From NCBI GenBank assembly GCA_009885185.1, contig VFLF01000389.1, positions 1-5,871 of the forward strand: 5,871 nucleotides of DNA, in the 5' to 3' direction. A model generated the notes under the pieces. It had not been told where the DNA came from and did not search any database. It saw nothing but the letters and a program-made list of their open reading frames with translations. Below are positions 1-5,871 of this stretch, in pieces; within the stretch, counting starts at the first letter, position 1; each line of letters opens with the position of its first letter. The position numbers were made by a program, and so were the translations under genes. This DNA is from Nitrosomonadales bacterium. Lineage in GTDB: Bacteria; Pseudomonadota; Gammaproteobacteria; Burkholderiales; SG8-41.

Positions 1-436
1 CCGGCTGCGATACCGATTTACGCTCAATCACGCCCGGCGCAACCTTTTCGATCACGTCCGTCATCTTGGCATTGATCGGGCCTTTGCCGTCGATCGGCTG
101 GCCCAGTGAATTCACCACGCGGCCAATCAGCTCGGGGCCGACCGGCACTTCAAGAATGCGGCCCGTCGTCTTGACGGTATCGCCTTCAGAAATGTGTTCG
201 TATTCACCCAAAATAACCGCGCCGACCGAGTCGCGCTCAAGGTTCAGCGCCAGGCCGAAGGTGTTTTTCGGGAACTCCAACATCTCGCCCTGCATCACGT
301 CCGCCAGACCATGGATGCGGCAGATACCGTCGGTCACCGAGATCACGGTGCCCTGGGTACGCGCCTCGGTAGTGCCGGCAAGGTTCTGGATGCGGCTCTT
401 GATGAGTTCGCTGATTTCGGATGGGTTGAGTTGCAT
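1..436 (-). CDS. atpA: AtpA, F-type ATP synthase subunit alpha, N-terminal 145 residues (3' end outside the window)
   Basis: The first 145 codons of subunit alpha, which alternates with beta in the F1 hexamer and carries the non-catalytic nucleotide sites. The visible part starts with the N-terminal helix [16 protein letters not shown] that binds delta. The beta-barrel domain follows, with the conserved [17 protein letters not shown] and [17 protein letters not shown], and then the start of the nucleotide-binding domain with [18 protein letters not shown] and PIDGKGPI, ending near [12 protein letters not shown]. The residues follow E. coli AtpA almost position for position. The Walker A loop (about residue 170 in the family) lies beyond the window and cannot be checked. 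The start is fixed by the AGGAG site 8 bases upstream. The gene is open to the window edge; atpG, atpD and atpC would be expected next. Confidence 0.98.
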   Translation of the reverse strand, partial: MQLNPSEISELIKSRIQNLAGTTEARTQGTVISVTDGICRIHGLADVMQGEMLEFPKNTFGLALNLERDSVGAVILGEYEHISEGDTVKTTGRILEVPVGPELIGRVVNSLGQPIDGKGPINAKMTDVIEKVAPGVIERKSVSQP

Positions 437-444
437 GGTAATTG

Positions 445-449
445 CTCCT
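445..449 (-). promoter_or_regulatory. Shine-Dalgarno site of atpA
   Basis: The minus strand reads AGGAG followed by 8 bases (CAATTACC) and then the atpA ATG at 436. It is a strong ribosome-binding site at good spacing, and it confirms the start that gives [12 protein letters not shown]. Confidence 0.8.
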
Positions 450-483
450 GGGTACTACTTGAACTTTAGACTTAGTGAGTCAC

Positions 484-1020
484 TTAATTGACCAGTGCGG
501 CGGCCATCGCGTCAAGCTTGCCGCGCACGGTGGCATCGATAACTTTGTCGCCGACCACGATTTTCACGCCGCCGATCAGCGACGCATCGGTTTCGACTTG
601 CGCGATGACCTTGCGCTGGTATTTTGCTTCGAGCTGCGCGACCAGTTGCTTCACTTGATCGGCGTTCATCTGCAGCGCGGAAATGATTTTCGCTTCGAGC
701 ACGCCTTCTTTGTCGCGCTTGAGCGCTTCGTAGTGCGCGCGAATCAGCGGCATCAAATCGAGGCGGCTGTTCTGCACCAGCACCTGCACGAAGTTGCGCG
801 CGTCACCGGTGAGCTTGTCGCCGACAACGCCGATGACCAAGCCCTCCAGCTGCTGCGCGCTGACTTTCGGATCGCTGATGCACGCCTGTACGCGGGCATC
901 GGCGACCACGCCGTCAATGTTGGCAAGCGCGTCCGACCAGACAGCGAGCGCGTTGCTCTCGGCAGCGAGCTTGAACACAGCTTCGGCGTAGGGTCGGGCG
1001 ATGGTTACGGGTTCAGCCAT
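484..1020 (-). CDS. atpH: AtpH, F-type ATP synthase subunit delta (stalk, OSCP-like)
   Basis: A 178-residue soluble protein (E. coli delta is 177). The N-terminal helical domain begins with the family hallmark TIARPYAEAVF (6-16), which docks on the N-termini of the alpha subunits. The C-terminal part ends with the signature IGGVKIVVGDKVIDATVRGKLDAM (about 149-172), which contacts subunit b. Delta links the peripheral stalk to the top of F1. The ATG at 1020 gives the expected short N-terminal leader MAEP; only a weak GAG-type ribosome-binding site is seen upstream. The stop overlaps a small palindrome at 474-484. The gene lies 28 bases after atpF and 47 bases before atpA. Confidence 0.97.
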   Translation of the reverse strand: MAEPVTIARPYAEAVFKLAAESNALAVWSDALANIDGVVADARVQACISDPKVSAQQLEGLVIGVVGDKLTGDARNFVQVLVQNSRLDLMPLIRAHYEALKRDKEGVLEAKIISALQMNADQVKQLVAQLEAKYQRKVIAQVETDASLIGGVKIVVGDKVIDATVRGKLDAMAAALVN

Positions 1021-1048
1021 TTTCGCTCAGTCAATTACCGTTGCCGAA

Positions 1049-1519
1049 TTACAGTTGTTTTTGCACATCGGACAAAATGTCCGCGTGAGCCTTGGCGTCG
1101 ACTTCGCGCTTCAAGATTTTCTCCGCGCCCGCGACCGCCAGCGTGGCGACTTGCGTGCGCAGCGTTTCCTTGGCGCGCGAGACTTCCTGCTCGATCTCGG
1201 ATTTGGCGGCGGCTTTTTCGCGGTCGCCTTCGGCCTTGGCGGCGTTCTTCGCCTCTTCGATCATCTGGCTCACGCGCTTTTCCGCCTGTGCGACGATTTC
1301 CGTTGCTCGGCCACGAGCTTGCGCGATGGCCTCGTCGGCCTGTTTGGACGCGCTGTCGAGCGACTTCTTGCCTTCTTCGGCAGCAGCCAATCCATCGGCG
1401 ATTTGCTTCTGGCGGGCTTCGATCGCCTTGACCAGCGGCGGCCACACGAACTTCGCACAGAAAAATACAAAGACGAAGAACGTGACCGCCTGAGCGACCA
1501 TCGTGACGTTTAGGTTCAT
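1049..1519 (-). CDS. atpF: AtpF, F-type ATP synthase subunit b (peripheral stalk)
   Basis: A 156-residue protein, the same length as E. coli subunit b. It has a single N-terminal membrane helix (about 5-26, [20 protein letters not shown]), followed by the conserved hinge FVWPPL (24-29) and the conserved arginine R36 in [14 protein letters not shown] long charged alanine-rich helix (about 30-125) has the right-handed coiled-coil character of the b dimer. The C-terminal part, with [14 protein letters not shown], binds subunit delta. Two copies form the outer stalk that holds F1 against rotation. The ATG at 1519 follows an AGGGGA ribosome-binding site and gives the classic MNLN start. The gene lies 53 bases after atpE and 28 bases before atpH. 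Confidence 0.98.
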   Translation of the reverse strand: MNLNVTMVAQAVTFFVFVFFCAKFVWPPLVKAIEARQKQIADGLAAAEEGKKSLDSASKQADEAIAQARGRATEIVAQAEKRVSQMIEEAKNAAKAEGDREKAAAKSEIEQEVSRAKETLRTQVATLAVAGAEKILKREVDAKAHADILSDVQKQL

Positions 1520-1523
1520 AGGC

Positions 1524-1537
1524 TTCCCCTGCGGGAA
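1524..1537 (-). promoter_or_regulatory. Small hairpin covering the atpF ribosome-binding site
   Basis: The minus-strand transcript reads TTCCC-GCAG-GGGAA here, a perfect 5-bp stem with a 4-base loop. The 3' arm contains most of the atpF Shine-Dalgarno AGGGGA (1525-1530), which ends 5 bases before the atpF ATG at 1519. The inverted repeat is seen directly. A role in lowering atpF translation relative to atpE is inference; a 5-bp stem could occur by chance and is easily opened. Confidence 0.4.
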
Positions 1538-1572
1538 TGGTTGTTACGGTGGTTACGTAAAGAGGGCTGAAA

Positions 1573-1891
<319 letters not shown>

Positions 1892-2710
1892 TTAGTGGCT
1901 CTCGTGCGCCATCGCCATGTAAACCACGGTCAGCATCATGAAAATGTAAGCTTGGAGCGCCACGATCAGAATGTGAAAAATAGCCCAGCCCAGCGCCAGC
2001 ACGCCGCCGGCAACGGCGCCGACCAAGCCGGTTGCGGCCCACATCCACAGCAGCATGAAAATAATTTCACCGGCGTAGATGTTGCCGTAAAGCCGCAGCG
2101 AATGCGACAGCGGCTTGGAAACATATTCGACGATGTTGAACAGCAGGTTCAGCGGCCACAGCAGTACATTGCTGCCGAACGGTGTGCAAACGAGTTCGTG
2201 CGTCCAGCCGCCGATGCCTTTGACTTTGAGATTATAAAAAATCATCAGCCCAAATACCGACAGCGCCAGCGCAAACGTGGTGTTTATATCTGAAGTCGGC
2301 ACCGGCTTCCATTCGTGCTGTTGCAACACGAGTGTAGTAAACCCCTTCTCGCCCCCAATAAGATCTACTGGAAAAAAATCCATCGCATTCATCAGCAGCA
2401 CCCACACGAACACCGTCAGCGCCAGCGGCGCGACAAAGGCGCGGTTACCGTGGAAGATGCCCTTGACCTGACTATCGACGAAATCAAACAATATTTCGAC
2501 AAAGGCCTGGCGTTTGTTGGGCACGCCGGCGGTTGCGCCGCGCACAATCCACCACAGAAAACCGAAACCCACGACGCCGAGCATCAACGCCGTGGCGAAC
2601 GTATCCAGATGCAATGTCCAGAACGCGCCGTCGCCGAGCGACACCGTGCGGTTGGTGAGATGGTGACCGATATAACTGGTCGGGGTGAGTTCCTGTCCTG
2701 CGGCGGCCAT
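1892..2710 (-). CDS. atpB: AtpB, F-type ATP synthase subunit a (Fo stator, proton channel)
   Basis: A 272-residue integral membrane protein, similar in length to E. coli subunit a (271). Subunit a provides the two proton half-channels beside the c-ring. The essential arginine is R206 in [14 protein letters not shown] (E. coli R210). The other channel residues are also present: E215 (E. coli E219), H246 in AIFHILI (E. coli H245) and Q253 in LQAYIFM (E. coli Q252). Five to six hydrophobic segments are visible, with strong ones near 38-57, 92-114, 145-160, 211-233 and 240-265. The conserved [16 protein letters not shown] stretch lies at about 101-116. The ATG at 2710 gives the usual N-terminus ([12 protein letters not shown] follows). 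Its upstream region has only a weak GAGA-like ribosome-binding site. It follows atpI by 31 bases and precedes atpE by 46 bases. All key residues argue for a working proton channel. Confidence 0.98.
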   Translation of the reverse strand: MAAAGQELTPTSYIGHHLTNRTVSLGDGAFWTLHLDTFATALMLGVVGFGFLWWIVRGATAGVPNKRQAFVEILFDFVDSQVKGIFHGNRAFVAPLALTVFVWVLLMNAMDFFPVDLIGGEKGFTTLVLQQHEWKPVPTSDINTTFALALSVFGLMIFYNLKVKGIGGWTHELVCTPFGSNVLLWPLNLLFNIVEYVSKPLSHSLRLYGNIYAGEIIFMLLWMWAATGLVGAVAGGVLALGWAIFHILIVALQAYIFMMLTVVYMAMAHESH

Positions 2711-2741
2711 CGTGCTGTCTCGCTGATTGGTTCGACTGCTG

Positions 2742-3110
2742 CTATTCTTTTACCAAGATCGCCGCGCGGAAGACCAGCACCGACACGACGAACGACAAAA
2801 ACAAAACCGGGTGTATCACATCCTTATAGGATGTCAGCACCGTTCCCAATAACACCACGATCAGCAGGACTCTTACCGATTCCGCCCTGAAAAGCGTGCG
2901 CAGGGTTTGCCCCGCTGTTCTTATGCCGCCACCCGAAACCAGCAGGGCGTAAGCCAAATCCGCGATCTGGTTGGCCAGACCACCCAACACGGCAGATATT
3001 GCACCGTGCCATCCGCCCCAAAGGCCGGCACCCAGCGCAATTACGACGGTGGCGACAAGCTGCCAGCGCAACACCGTGCGTATCGGTTTGCTCGTAATGC
3101 GTTTCAGCAT
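2742..3110 (-). CDS. atpI: AtpI, ATP synthase assembly-associated membrane protein (subunit I)
   Basis: A 122-residue hydrophobic protein placed directly before atpB, the normal position of atpI. It has about four predicted membrane helices (residues 14-33, 36-58, 77-95 and 98-119), the typical AtpI layout, with a basic N-terminus ([11 protein letters not shown]). AtpI is not part of the finished enzyme; it is thought to help c-ring assembly or Fo insertion, and in some species ion uptake. I chose the ATG at 3110. An in-frame TTG at 3122 would add four residues, but it falls only about 10 bases from the predicted transcription start and has no ribosome-binding site. The ATG also lacks a strong Shine-Dalgarno, fitting weak expression of this gene. 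The loop after helix 2 reads QIADLA where many AtpI proteins have a Pro-Asn pair. Identification rests mainly on position and topology, because the family is poorly conserved. Confidence 0.88.
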   Translation of the reverse strand: MLKRITSKPIRTVLRWQLVATVVIALGAGLWGGWHGAISAVLGGLANQIADLAYALLVSGGGIRTAGQTLRTLFRAESVRVLLIVVLLGTVLTSYKDVIHPVLFLSFVVSVLVFRAAILVKE

Positions 3111-3138
3111 CTGGAACCGCAAGCTAGCAAACTCATTG

Positions 3139-3168
3139 ATTGTACTTGGTTTTATAGTTTCGGGTCAA
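3139..3168 (-). promoter_or_regulatory. Predicted sigma70-type promoter of the atp operon
   Basis: On the minus strand, TTGACC (3163-3168, five of six bases of the -35 consensus) and TACAAT (3139-3144, five of six of the -10 consensus) are separated by 18 bases. The -35 box lies 27 bases past the parB stop. Transcription would start near 3132, leaving a leader of about 22 bases before the atpI ATG at 3110. A second -10-like TATAAA sits within the spacer but has no good -35 partner. Known atp operons in related bacteria often have a promoter ahead of atpI; that this one is active is inference. Confidence 0.65.
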
Positions 3169-3195
3169 ACTTGCTGCGCCGCAATAACCAGACGC

Positions 3196-4059
3196 CTAGC
3201 GCTTGAGCTTTTCAATCAAGGTGTCGAACTGATCGAGACTGCCGTACTCCACGATCAGCGCGCCGCGGCCTTTGCCCTTTTGCTTGATCTGCACGCGGGT
3301 GCCCAGCGTTTGCGCCAACTCTTCCTGCAACCGCGCGACATCGCGATCCACCGTGCGCGGAATCCTCGGCTTGGGGCGCGACACCAGTTCGCCCACGCGT
3401 TTTTCAACGTCACGCACCGTCAGTCCCTTGGCGGCGATTTCGTTGGCTAACTCCACCTGCCGCAGCACCGGCAACGCGAGCAACGCGCGGGCATGGCCCA
3501 TATCCAGCTTGCCTGCCGCCAGCAGATCACGCACGGGCGGCGCCAATTCCAGCAAGCGCAACAAATTGGTAATCGCAGCACGTGAGCGCCCCAACGCATC
3601 CGCCGCCGCCTGGTGGGTCAAACCCAATTCGTTGGTCAGGCGCTGAATGCCTATGGCCTGCTCCAGCGGGTTCAGGTCTTCTCGCTGGATGTTTTCGATC
3701 AGTGCGACAGCGAGTGCTTGCGTGTCGGGAATATCGCGAATCACCACTGGCACTGTCTGTAAACCCGCCATGCGCGCCGCGCGCCAACGGCGTTCGCCGG
3801 CTATGATTTCGTACTTGCGGTCAGCCACGGGGCGCACGAGGATCGGTTGTATCACGCCTTGCGTTTTGATCGATTCAGCGAGTTCTTTCAGCGCCTCCTG
3901 ATCCATGTGCGTACGCGGCTGATACTTGCCGGGTTGCAATTGATCGACCGCCAGCTCGTGCTGCGCATCACTTGGCGCGGCTACAGGTTTTTCCTGGGCC
4001 GGTTCATCACCGCCGAGCAGCGCGTCAAGGCCGCGCCCCAGTCCTTTAAGTTTTGCCAT
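3196..4059 (-). CDS. parB: ParB (Spo0J/Noc family) parS-binding CTPase
   Basis: A 287-residue chromosomal ParB. Domains in order: an N-terminal GRGLDALLG segment (8-16), the region known in the family to contact ParA; the CTP-binding ParB/Srx domain, with LQPGKYQPR (41-49) and the GERRWRA box (88-94); a helix-turn-helix that recognises parS, centred on LTHQAAADALGRSRAAITNLL (147-167); and a short C-terminal dimerisation domain ending EKLKR. ParB loads at parS as a CTP-dependent clamp, spreads along DNA, recruits SMC and stimulates ParA. The ATG lies 3 bases after the parA stop with no strong ribosome-binding site, consistent with translational coupling. Length is normal for the family. The next gene, atpI, is separated by an 85-base gap carrying a promoter, so parB looks like the last gene of the upstream block, although no terminator is visible. 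Confidence 0.97.
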   Translation of the reverse strand: MAKLKGLGRGLDALLGGDEPAQEKPVAAPSDAQHELAVDQLQPGKYQPRTHMDQEALKELAESIKTQGVIQPILVRPVADRKYEIIAGERRWRAARMAGLQTVPVVIRDIPDTQALAVALIENIQREDLNPLEQAIGIQRLTNELGLTHQAAADALGRSRAAITNLLRLLELAPPVRDLLAAGKLDMGHARALLALPVLRQVELANEIAAKGLTVRDVEKRVGELVSRPKPRIPRTVDRDVARLQEELAQTLGTRVQIKQKGKGRGALIVEYGSLDQFDTLIEKLKR

Positions 4060-4062
4060 GAC

Positions 4063-4851
4063 TTACAGTGCGGCGGCGGATTGCCGGTTAAGCATTTCAC
4101 CGGCGAGCGCGATATACGCCTGCGCGCCCTTGGACGCAAGATCAAAATGCATCACTGGAAGGCCGTGACTGGGCGCTTCGGCAAGACGTATGTTGCGCGG
4201 GATAACGGTGCGATAGACCTTGTCGCCAAAGTGATCCAGCAGTTGTTGCGACACCTGCTGCGCCAAGGTATTGCGCGGATCAAACATGGTGCGCAGCAGG
4301 CCTTCGATTTCCAGCGCCGGATTCAGATGCGCGCGCACTTTTTTGACGGTCTGCACCAGATCCGATAATCCTTCGAGCGCGTAGTACTCGCACTGCATCG
4401 GAATCATCACCGCGTGCGCCGCTGTCAATCCGTTGACCGTGAGCAAATTCAGCGCGGGCGGGCAATCGATCAGCACAAAATCGTAGTCGTCGCCGTGGGT
4501 GGCGAGTGCGTCTTTAAGCCGCGTTTCGCGATGATCCATGTCGACCATTTCAACTTCGGCGCCGGCGAGCTCGCGATTGGCGGGTACGACATCGTACTCG
4601 CCGCCTTTATCGCTATTGCCCGCGCGCAGGCGCACCTCGGCGAGTTGTTTTTCGCCGAGCAGCACGTGATAAACCGTGGCCGAGAGCGTGCGTTTGTCGA
4701 TGCCGCTGCCCATGGTGGCATTGCCTTGCGGATCGAGATCCACCAGCAACACACGTTGCTTGGCCGCCGCCAGACTCGCGGCAAGATTGACCCCGGTCGT
4801 GGTTTTGCCCACGCCGCCTTTTTGATTGGTGATTGCGAGTATGCGTGCCAT
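4063..4851 (-). CDS. parA: ParA (Soj) chromosome-partitioning ATPase
   Basis: A 262-residue ParA/MinD-family P-loop ATPase of the short chromosomal type, with no N-terminal HTH domain. The deviant Walker A motif KGGVGKTT lies at residues 11-18, with the signature lysine K11 and the nucleotide-binding K16. The A' motif VDLDPQGN is at 37-44 and the Walker B-like FVLIDCPP at 125-132. ParA dimerises on ATP, binds nucleoid DNA non-specifically and is released when ParB-parS complexes trigger hydrolysis, moving the origin regions apart. Start choice: the ATG immediately precedes the conserved ARILAITNQKGG N-terminus. Only a weak AAGG lies about 11 bases upstream, which suggests coupling to rsmG, whose stop is 13 bases away. 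The gene is followed after 3 bases by parB, its functional partner. Confidence 0.97.
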   Translation of the reverse strand: MARILAITNQKGGVGKTTTGVNLAASLAAAKQRVLLVDLDPQGNATMGSGIDKRTLSATVYHVLLGEKQLAEVRLRAGNSDKGGEYDVVPANRELAGAEVEMVDMDHRETRLKDALATHGDDYDFVLIDCPPALNLLTVNGLTAAHAVMIPMQCEYYALEGLSDLVQTVKKVRAHLNPALEIEGLLRTMFDPRNTLAQQVSQQLLDHFGDKVYRTVIPRNIRLAEAPSHGLPVMHFDLASKGAQAYIALAGEMLNRQSAAAL

Positions 4852-4864
4852 ATAAATGTAAACC

Positions 4865-5500
4865 TTAAGCCGCTTTCAAAAAAACCAGATGGCGCTCGGC
4901 ATTCAGGCCTGGCACCGCGAGTGGCGTTACGCCACAAAGTTTGAATGCGCCCTGGAGTTGCGCGATTTCAGCCAACGGATGCACGCCTTTCATGGCGATC
5001 AGCGTGCCTTCCGGCGCGACCAAACGACCCGCCATCTCTGCAAACGCCGGCAAGTCGGAAAACGCCCGCGAAATCACAACGCTAAATAGCTGTTTTGATT
5101 GATATTTTTCTATGCGCTCGCAGACCACTGCAGCATTGCTGATCTTGAGCTCAATCACGGCTTGATTCAGAAACGCTGTTTTTTTGTTGTTGCTGTCGAG
5201 AAGCGTGACGTGTGCATCGGGCAACGCCAGCGCCAGTGGTATGCCGGGCAACCCGGCGCCGCTACCGACATCGAGTATGGTTTTCACATCCGTCAACAGC
5301 GGCAACAGCGGCGTGACCACCGCGAGGCTGTCGAGCAGATGATGGGTGAGCATCTTGTCCGCATCGCGTACTGCGGTGAGGTTGTAAACCTTGTTCCACT
5401 TTTGCACCAGCGCAACGTAATCCAGCAGCTTTTGCTGTGTTTCCGTCGGCAATGAAAGATTCAGCCGTGCCAGACCCTCGGCGAGAACTTGCGCGCTCAT
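4865..5500 (-). CDS. rsmG: RsmG, 16S rRNA (guanine-N7) methyltransferase (G527 in E. coli numbering)
   Basis: A 211-residue protein matching RsmG (GidB), which uses S-adenosylmethionine to methylate N7 of G527 in the 530 loop of 16S rRNA. In many bacteria its loss gives low-level streptomycin resistance. The SAM-binding glycine motif LDVGSGAGLPG is at residues 76-86, followed by the acidic loop LLDSNNKK (about 100-107). The family's SRAF motif is at 144-147 and a conserved Lys-Gly pair at 171-172. The N-terminal helices carry the typical KWNKVYNLTAVRD stretch (34-46). Length is normal (E. coli about 207). The ATG overlaps the mnmG stop by 4 bases and has no clear Shine-Dalgarno sequence ahead of it, so translation is probably coupled to mnmG. 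parA begins 13 bases downstream. Confidence 0.97.
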   Translation of the reverse strand: MSAQVLAEGLARLNLSLPTETQQKLLDYVALVQKWNKVYNLTAVRDADKMLTHHLLDSLAVVTPLLPLLTDVKTILDVGSGAGLPGIPLALALPDAHVTLLDSNNKKTAFLNQAVIELKISNAAVVCERIEKYQSKQLFSVVISRAFSDLPAFAEMAGRLVAPEGTLIAMKGVHPLAEIAQLQGAFKLCGVTPLAVPGLNAERHLVFLKAA

Positions 5501-5871
5501 GCGGTTTTGCGTTGACCGCTGAAACCGCGTTTGGCGTATACCATCAGCACGGAAATCGTCGCCGGTGTAATGCCGGATATGCGCGCGGCTTGGCCCAGCG
5601 TTTCCGGTTGATGCTTGGCGAGTTTTTGTTGCGCCTCGATCGACAAGCCGGAAATTTTGGCGTAGTCGATATCCTGCGGCAGGCGCGTGTTTTCCTGCTG
5701 TGCGCTGCGGTCGATTTCTTCCTGCTGGCGTTCTATGTAGCCGTGATACTTGGCCTGAATTTCCACTTGTTCGGCGACAGCGGTGTCGTTAACACCGGAA
5801 CCCGCGCCAGGCAAGGTCATCAGCAAGTCGTAGGTTACGTCCGGTCGTCGCAAAAGATCCAGCAATGGATA
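5497..5871 (-). CDS. mnmG: MnmG, tRNA U34 carboxymethylaminomethyl-modification protein, C-terminal part (5' end outside the window)
   Basis: This is the last 124 codons of MnmG (GidA), ending in TGA. With MnmE, MnmG uses FAD, NADH and a methylene-folate donor to put the carboxymethylaminomethyl group on the wobble uridine (U34) of certain tRNAs in the cytoplasm. The visible part is the helical C-terminal region, which in the family contacts tRNA and MnmE. It contains the recognisable stretches AEQVEIQAKYHGYIERQ, LPQDIDYAKISGLS and LGQAARISGITPATISVL, which closely match my recollection of E. coli MnmG. The FAD-binding Rossmann domain and catalytic cysteines lie outside the window and cannot be judged. 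The reading frame stays open to the window edge, so the gene is cut by the window and not truncated in nature as far as seen. Its stop overlaps the rsmG start in an ATGA junction. Confidence 0.97.
   Translation of the reverse strand, partial: YPLLDLLRRPDVTYDLLMTLPGAGSGVNDTAVAEQVEIQAKYHGYIERQQEEIDRSAQQENTRLPQDIDYAKISGLSIEAQQKLAKHQPETLGQAARISGITPATISVLMVYAKRGFSGQRKTA

Noticed and set aside
475..1431. Long plus-strand open frame of 318 codons opposite atpH and atpF
   Set aside because: It is antisense to two well-conserved genes, its product is an Arg/His-rich sequence with no recognisable domain, and such shadow frames are common opposite GC-rich genes.
3171..3184. TTGC/GCAA inverted repeat just after parB, as a possible terminator
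   Set aside because: The stem is only 4 bp with a 6-base loop and no T-run follows, so it does not look like an intrinsic terminator.
3574..3589. CACGTG core inside parB, as a possible parS site
   Set aside because: The flanks CGCAG and AGCGC do not match the consensus arms, so only the core is shared, as expected by chance in GC-rich coding DNA. A real parS site probably lies elsewhere near the origin.
4658..4673. CACGTG core inside parA, as a possible parS centromere site
   Set aside because: Only the six-base core and a few flanking bases fit the 16-base parS consensus TGTTNCACGTGNAACA (about 10 of 16). The left arm AGCAG does not match, and the sequence is explained by coding for parA.
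4849..4885. TTGAAA ... TATATG pair just before parA, as a possible parA promoter
   Set aside because: The spacing to the better -10-like hexamer is about 19 bases, the -10 match is weak, and the start point would fall inside parA. Co-transcription with rsmG explains the 13-base gap better.
5176..5190. Run of seven A residues in the rsmG coding strand, as a possible slippage site
   Set aside because: The frame continues normally through the conserved SNNKKTAFLNQA stretch. A seven-base run encoding Lys-Lys is ordinary, and no alternative-frame product is suggested.
5392..5407. TGTTCCAC, a perfect parS left half-site, inside rsmG
   Set aside because: The right half (TTTTGCAC) does not match at all, and these bases encode the conserved KWNKVYN stretch of RsmG.

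Overview
The window is a piece of a proteobacterial chromosome of the kind usually found next to the replication origin. All ten genes lie on the minus strand and are read from high to low coordinates, in the order mnmG (3' end), rsmG, parA, parB, atpI, atpB, atpE, atpF, atpH, atpA (5' end). This order (gidA-gidB-soj-spo0J-atp in older naming) is typical of many Gammaproteobacteria and Betaproteobacteria. The F-type ATP synthase proteins resemble the E. coli versions closely in length and key residues. I cannot place the organism below that beta/gamma level from the sequence alone.

Region by region: positions 5497-5871 hold the C-terminal end of the tRNA-modifying protein MnmG. Its stop codon overlaps the start of rsmG (4865-5500, 16S rRNA m7G methyltransferase) by four bases. 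After 13 bases comes parA (4063-4851), and after 3 more bases parB (3196-4059), the chromosome-segregation ATPase and CTPase pair. An 85-base gap (3111-3195) follows, carrying a good sigma70-type promoter facing the ATP synthase genes. The atp operon then runs atpI (2742-3110), atpB (1892-2710), atpE (1573-1845), atpF (1049-1519), atpH (484-1020) and atpA (1-436, cut by the window edge). The gaps between atp genes are 28-53 bases.

The genes form two functional blocks: RNA modification plus chromosome partitioning (mnmG-rsmG-parAB), tightly packed and probably co-transcribed, and the membrane Fo sector plus the start of F1 of ATP synthase, apparently with its own promoter. Every gene looks intact where it is fully inside the window. 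No RNA gene, mobile element, CRISPR array, convincing parS site or intrinsic terminator was seen, and no intergenic stretch exceeds 85 bases. I see no novel system here. The points worth a second look are regulatory: the atp promoter, the A/T-rich leader and tandem start of atpE, a small hairpin over the atpF ribosome-binding site, and a divergent motif in AtpI.
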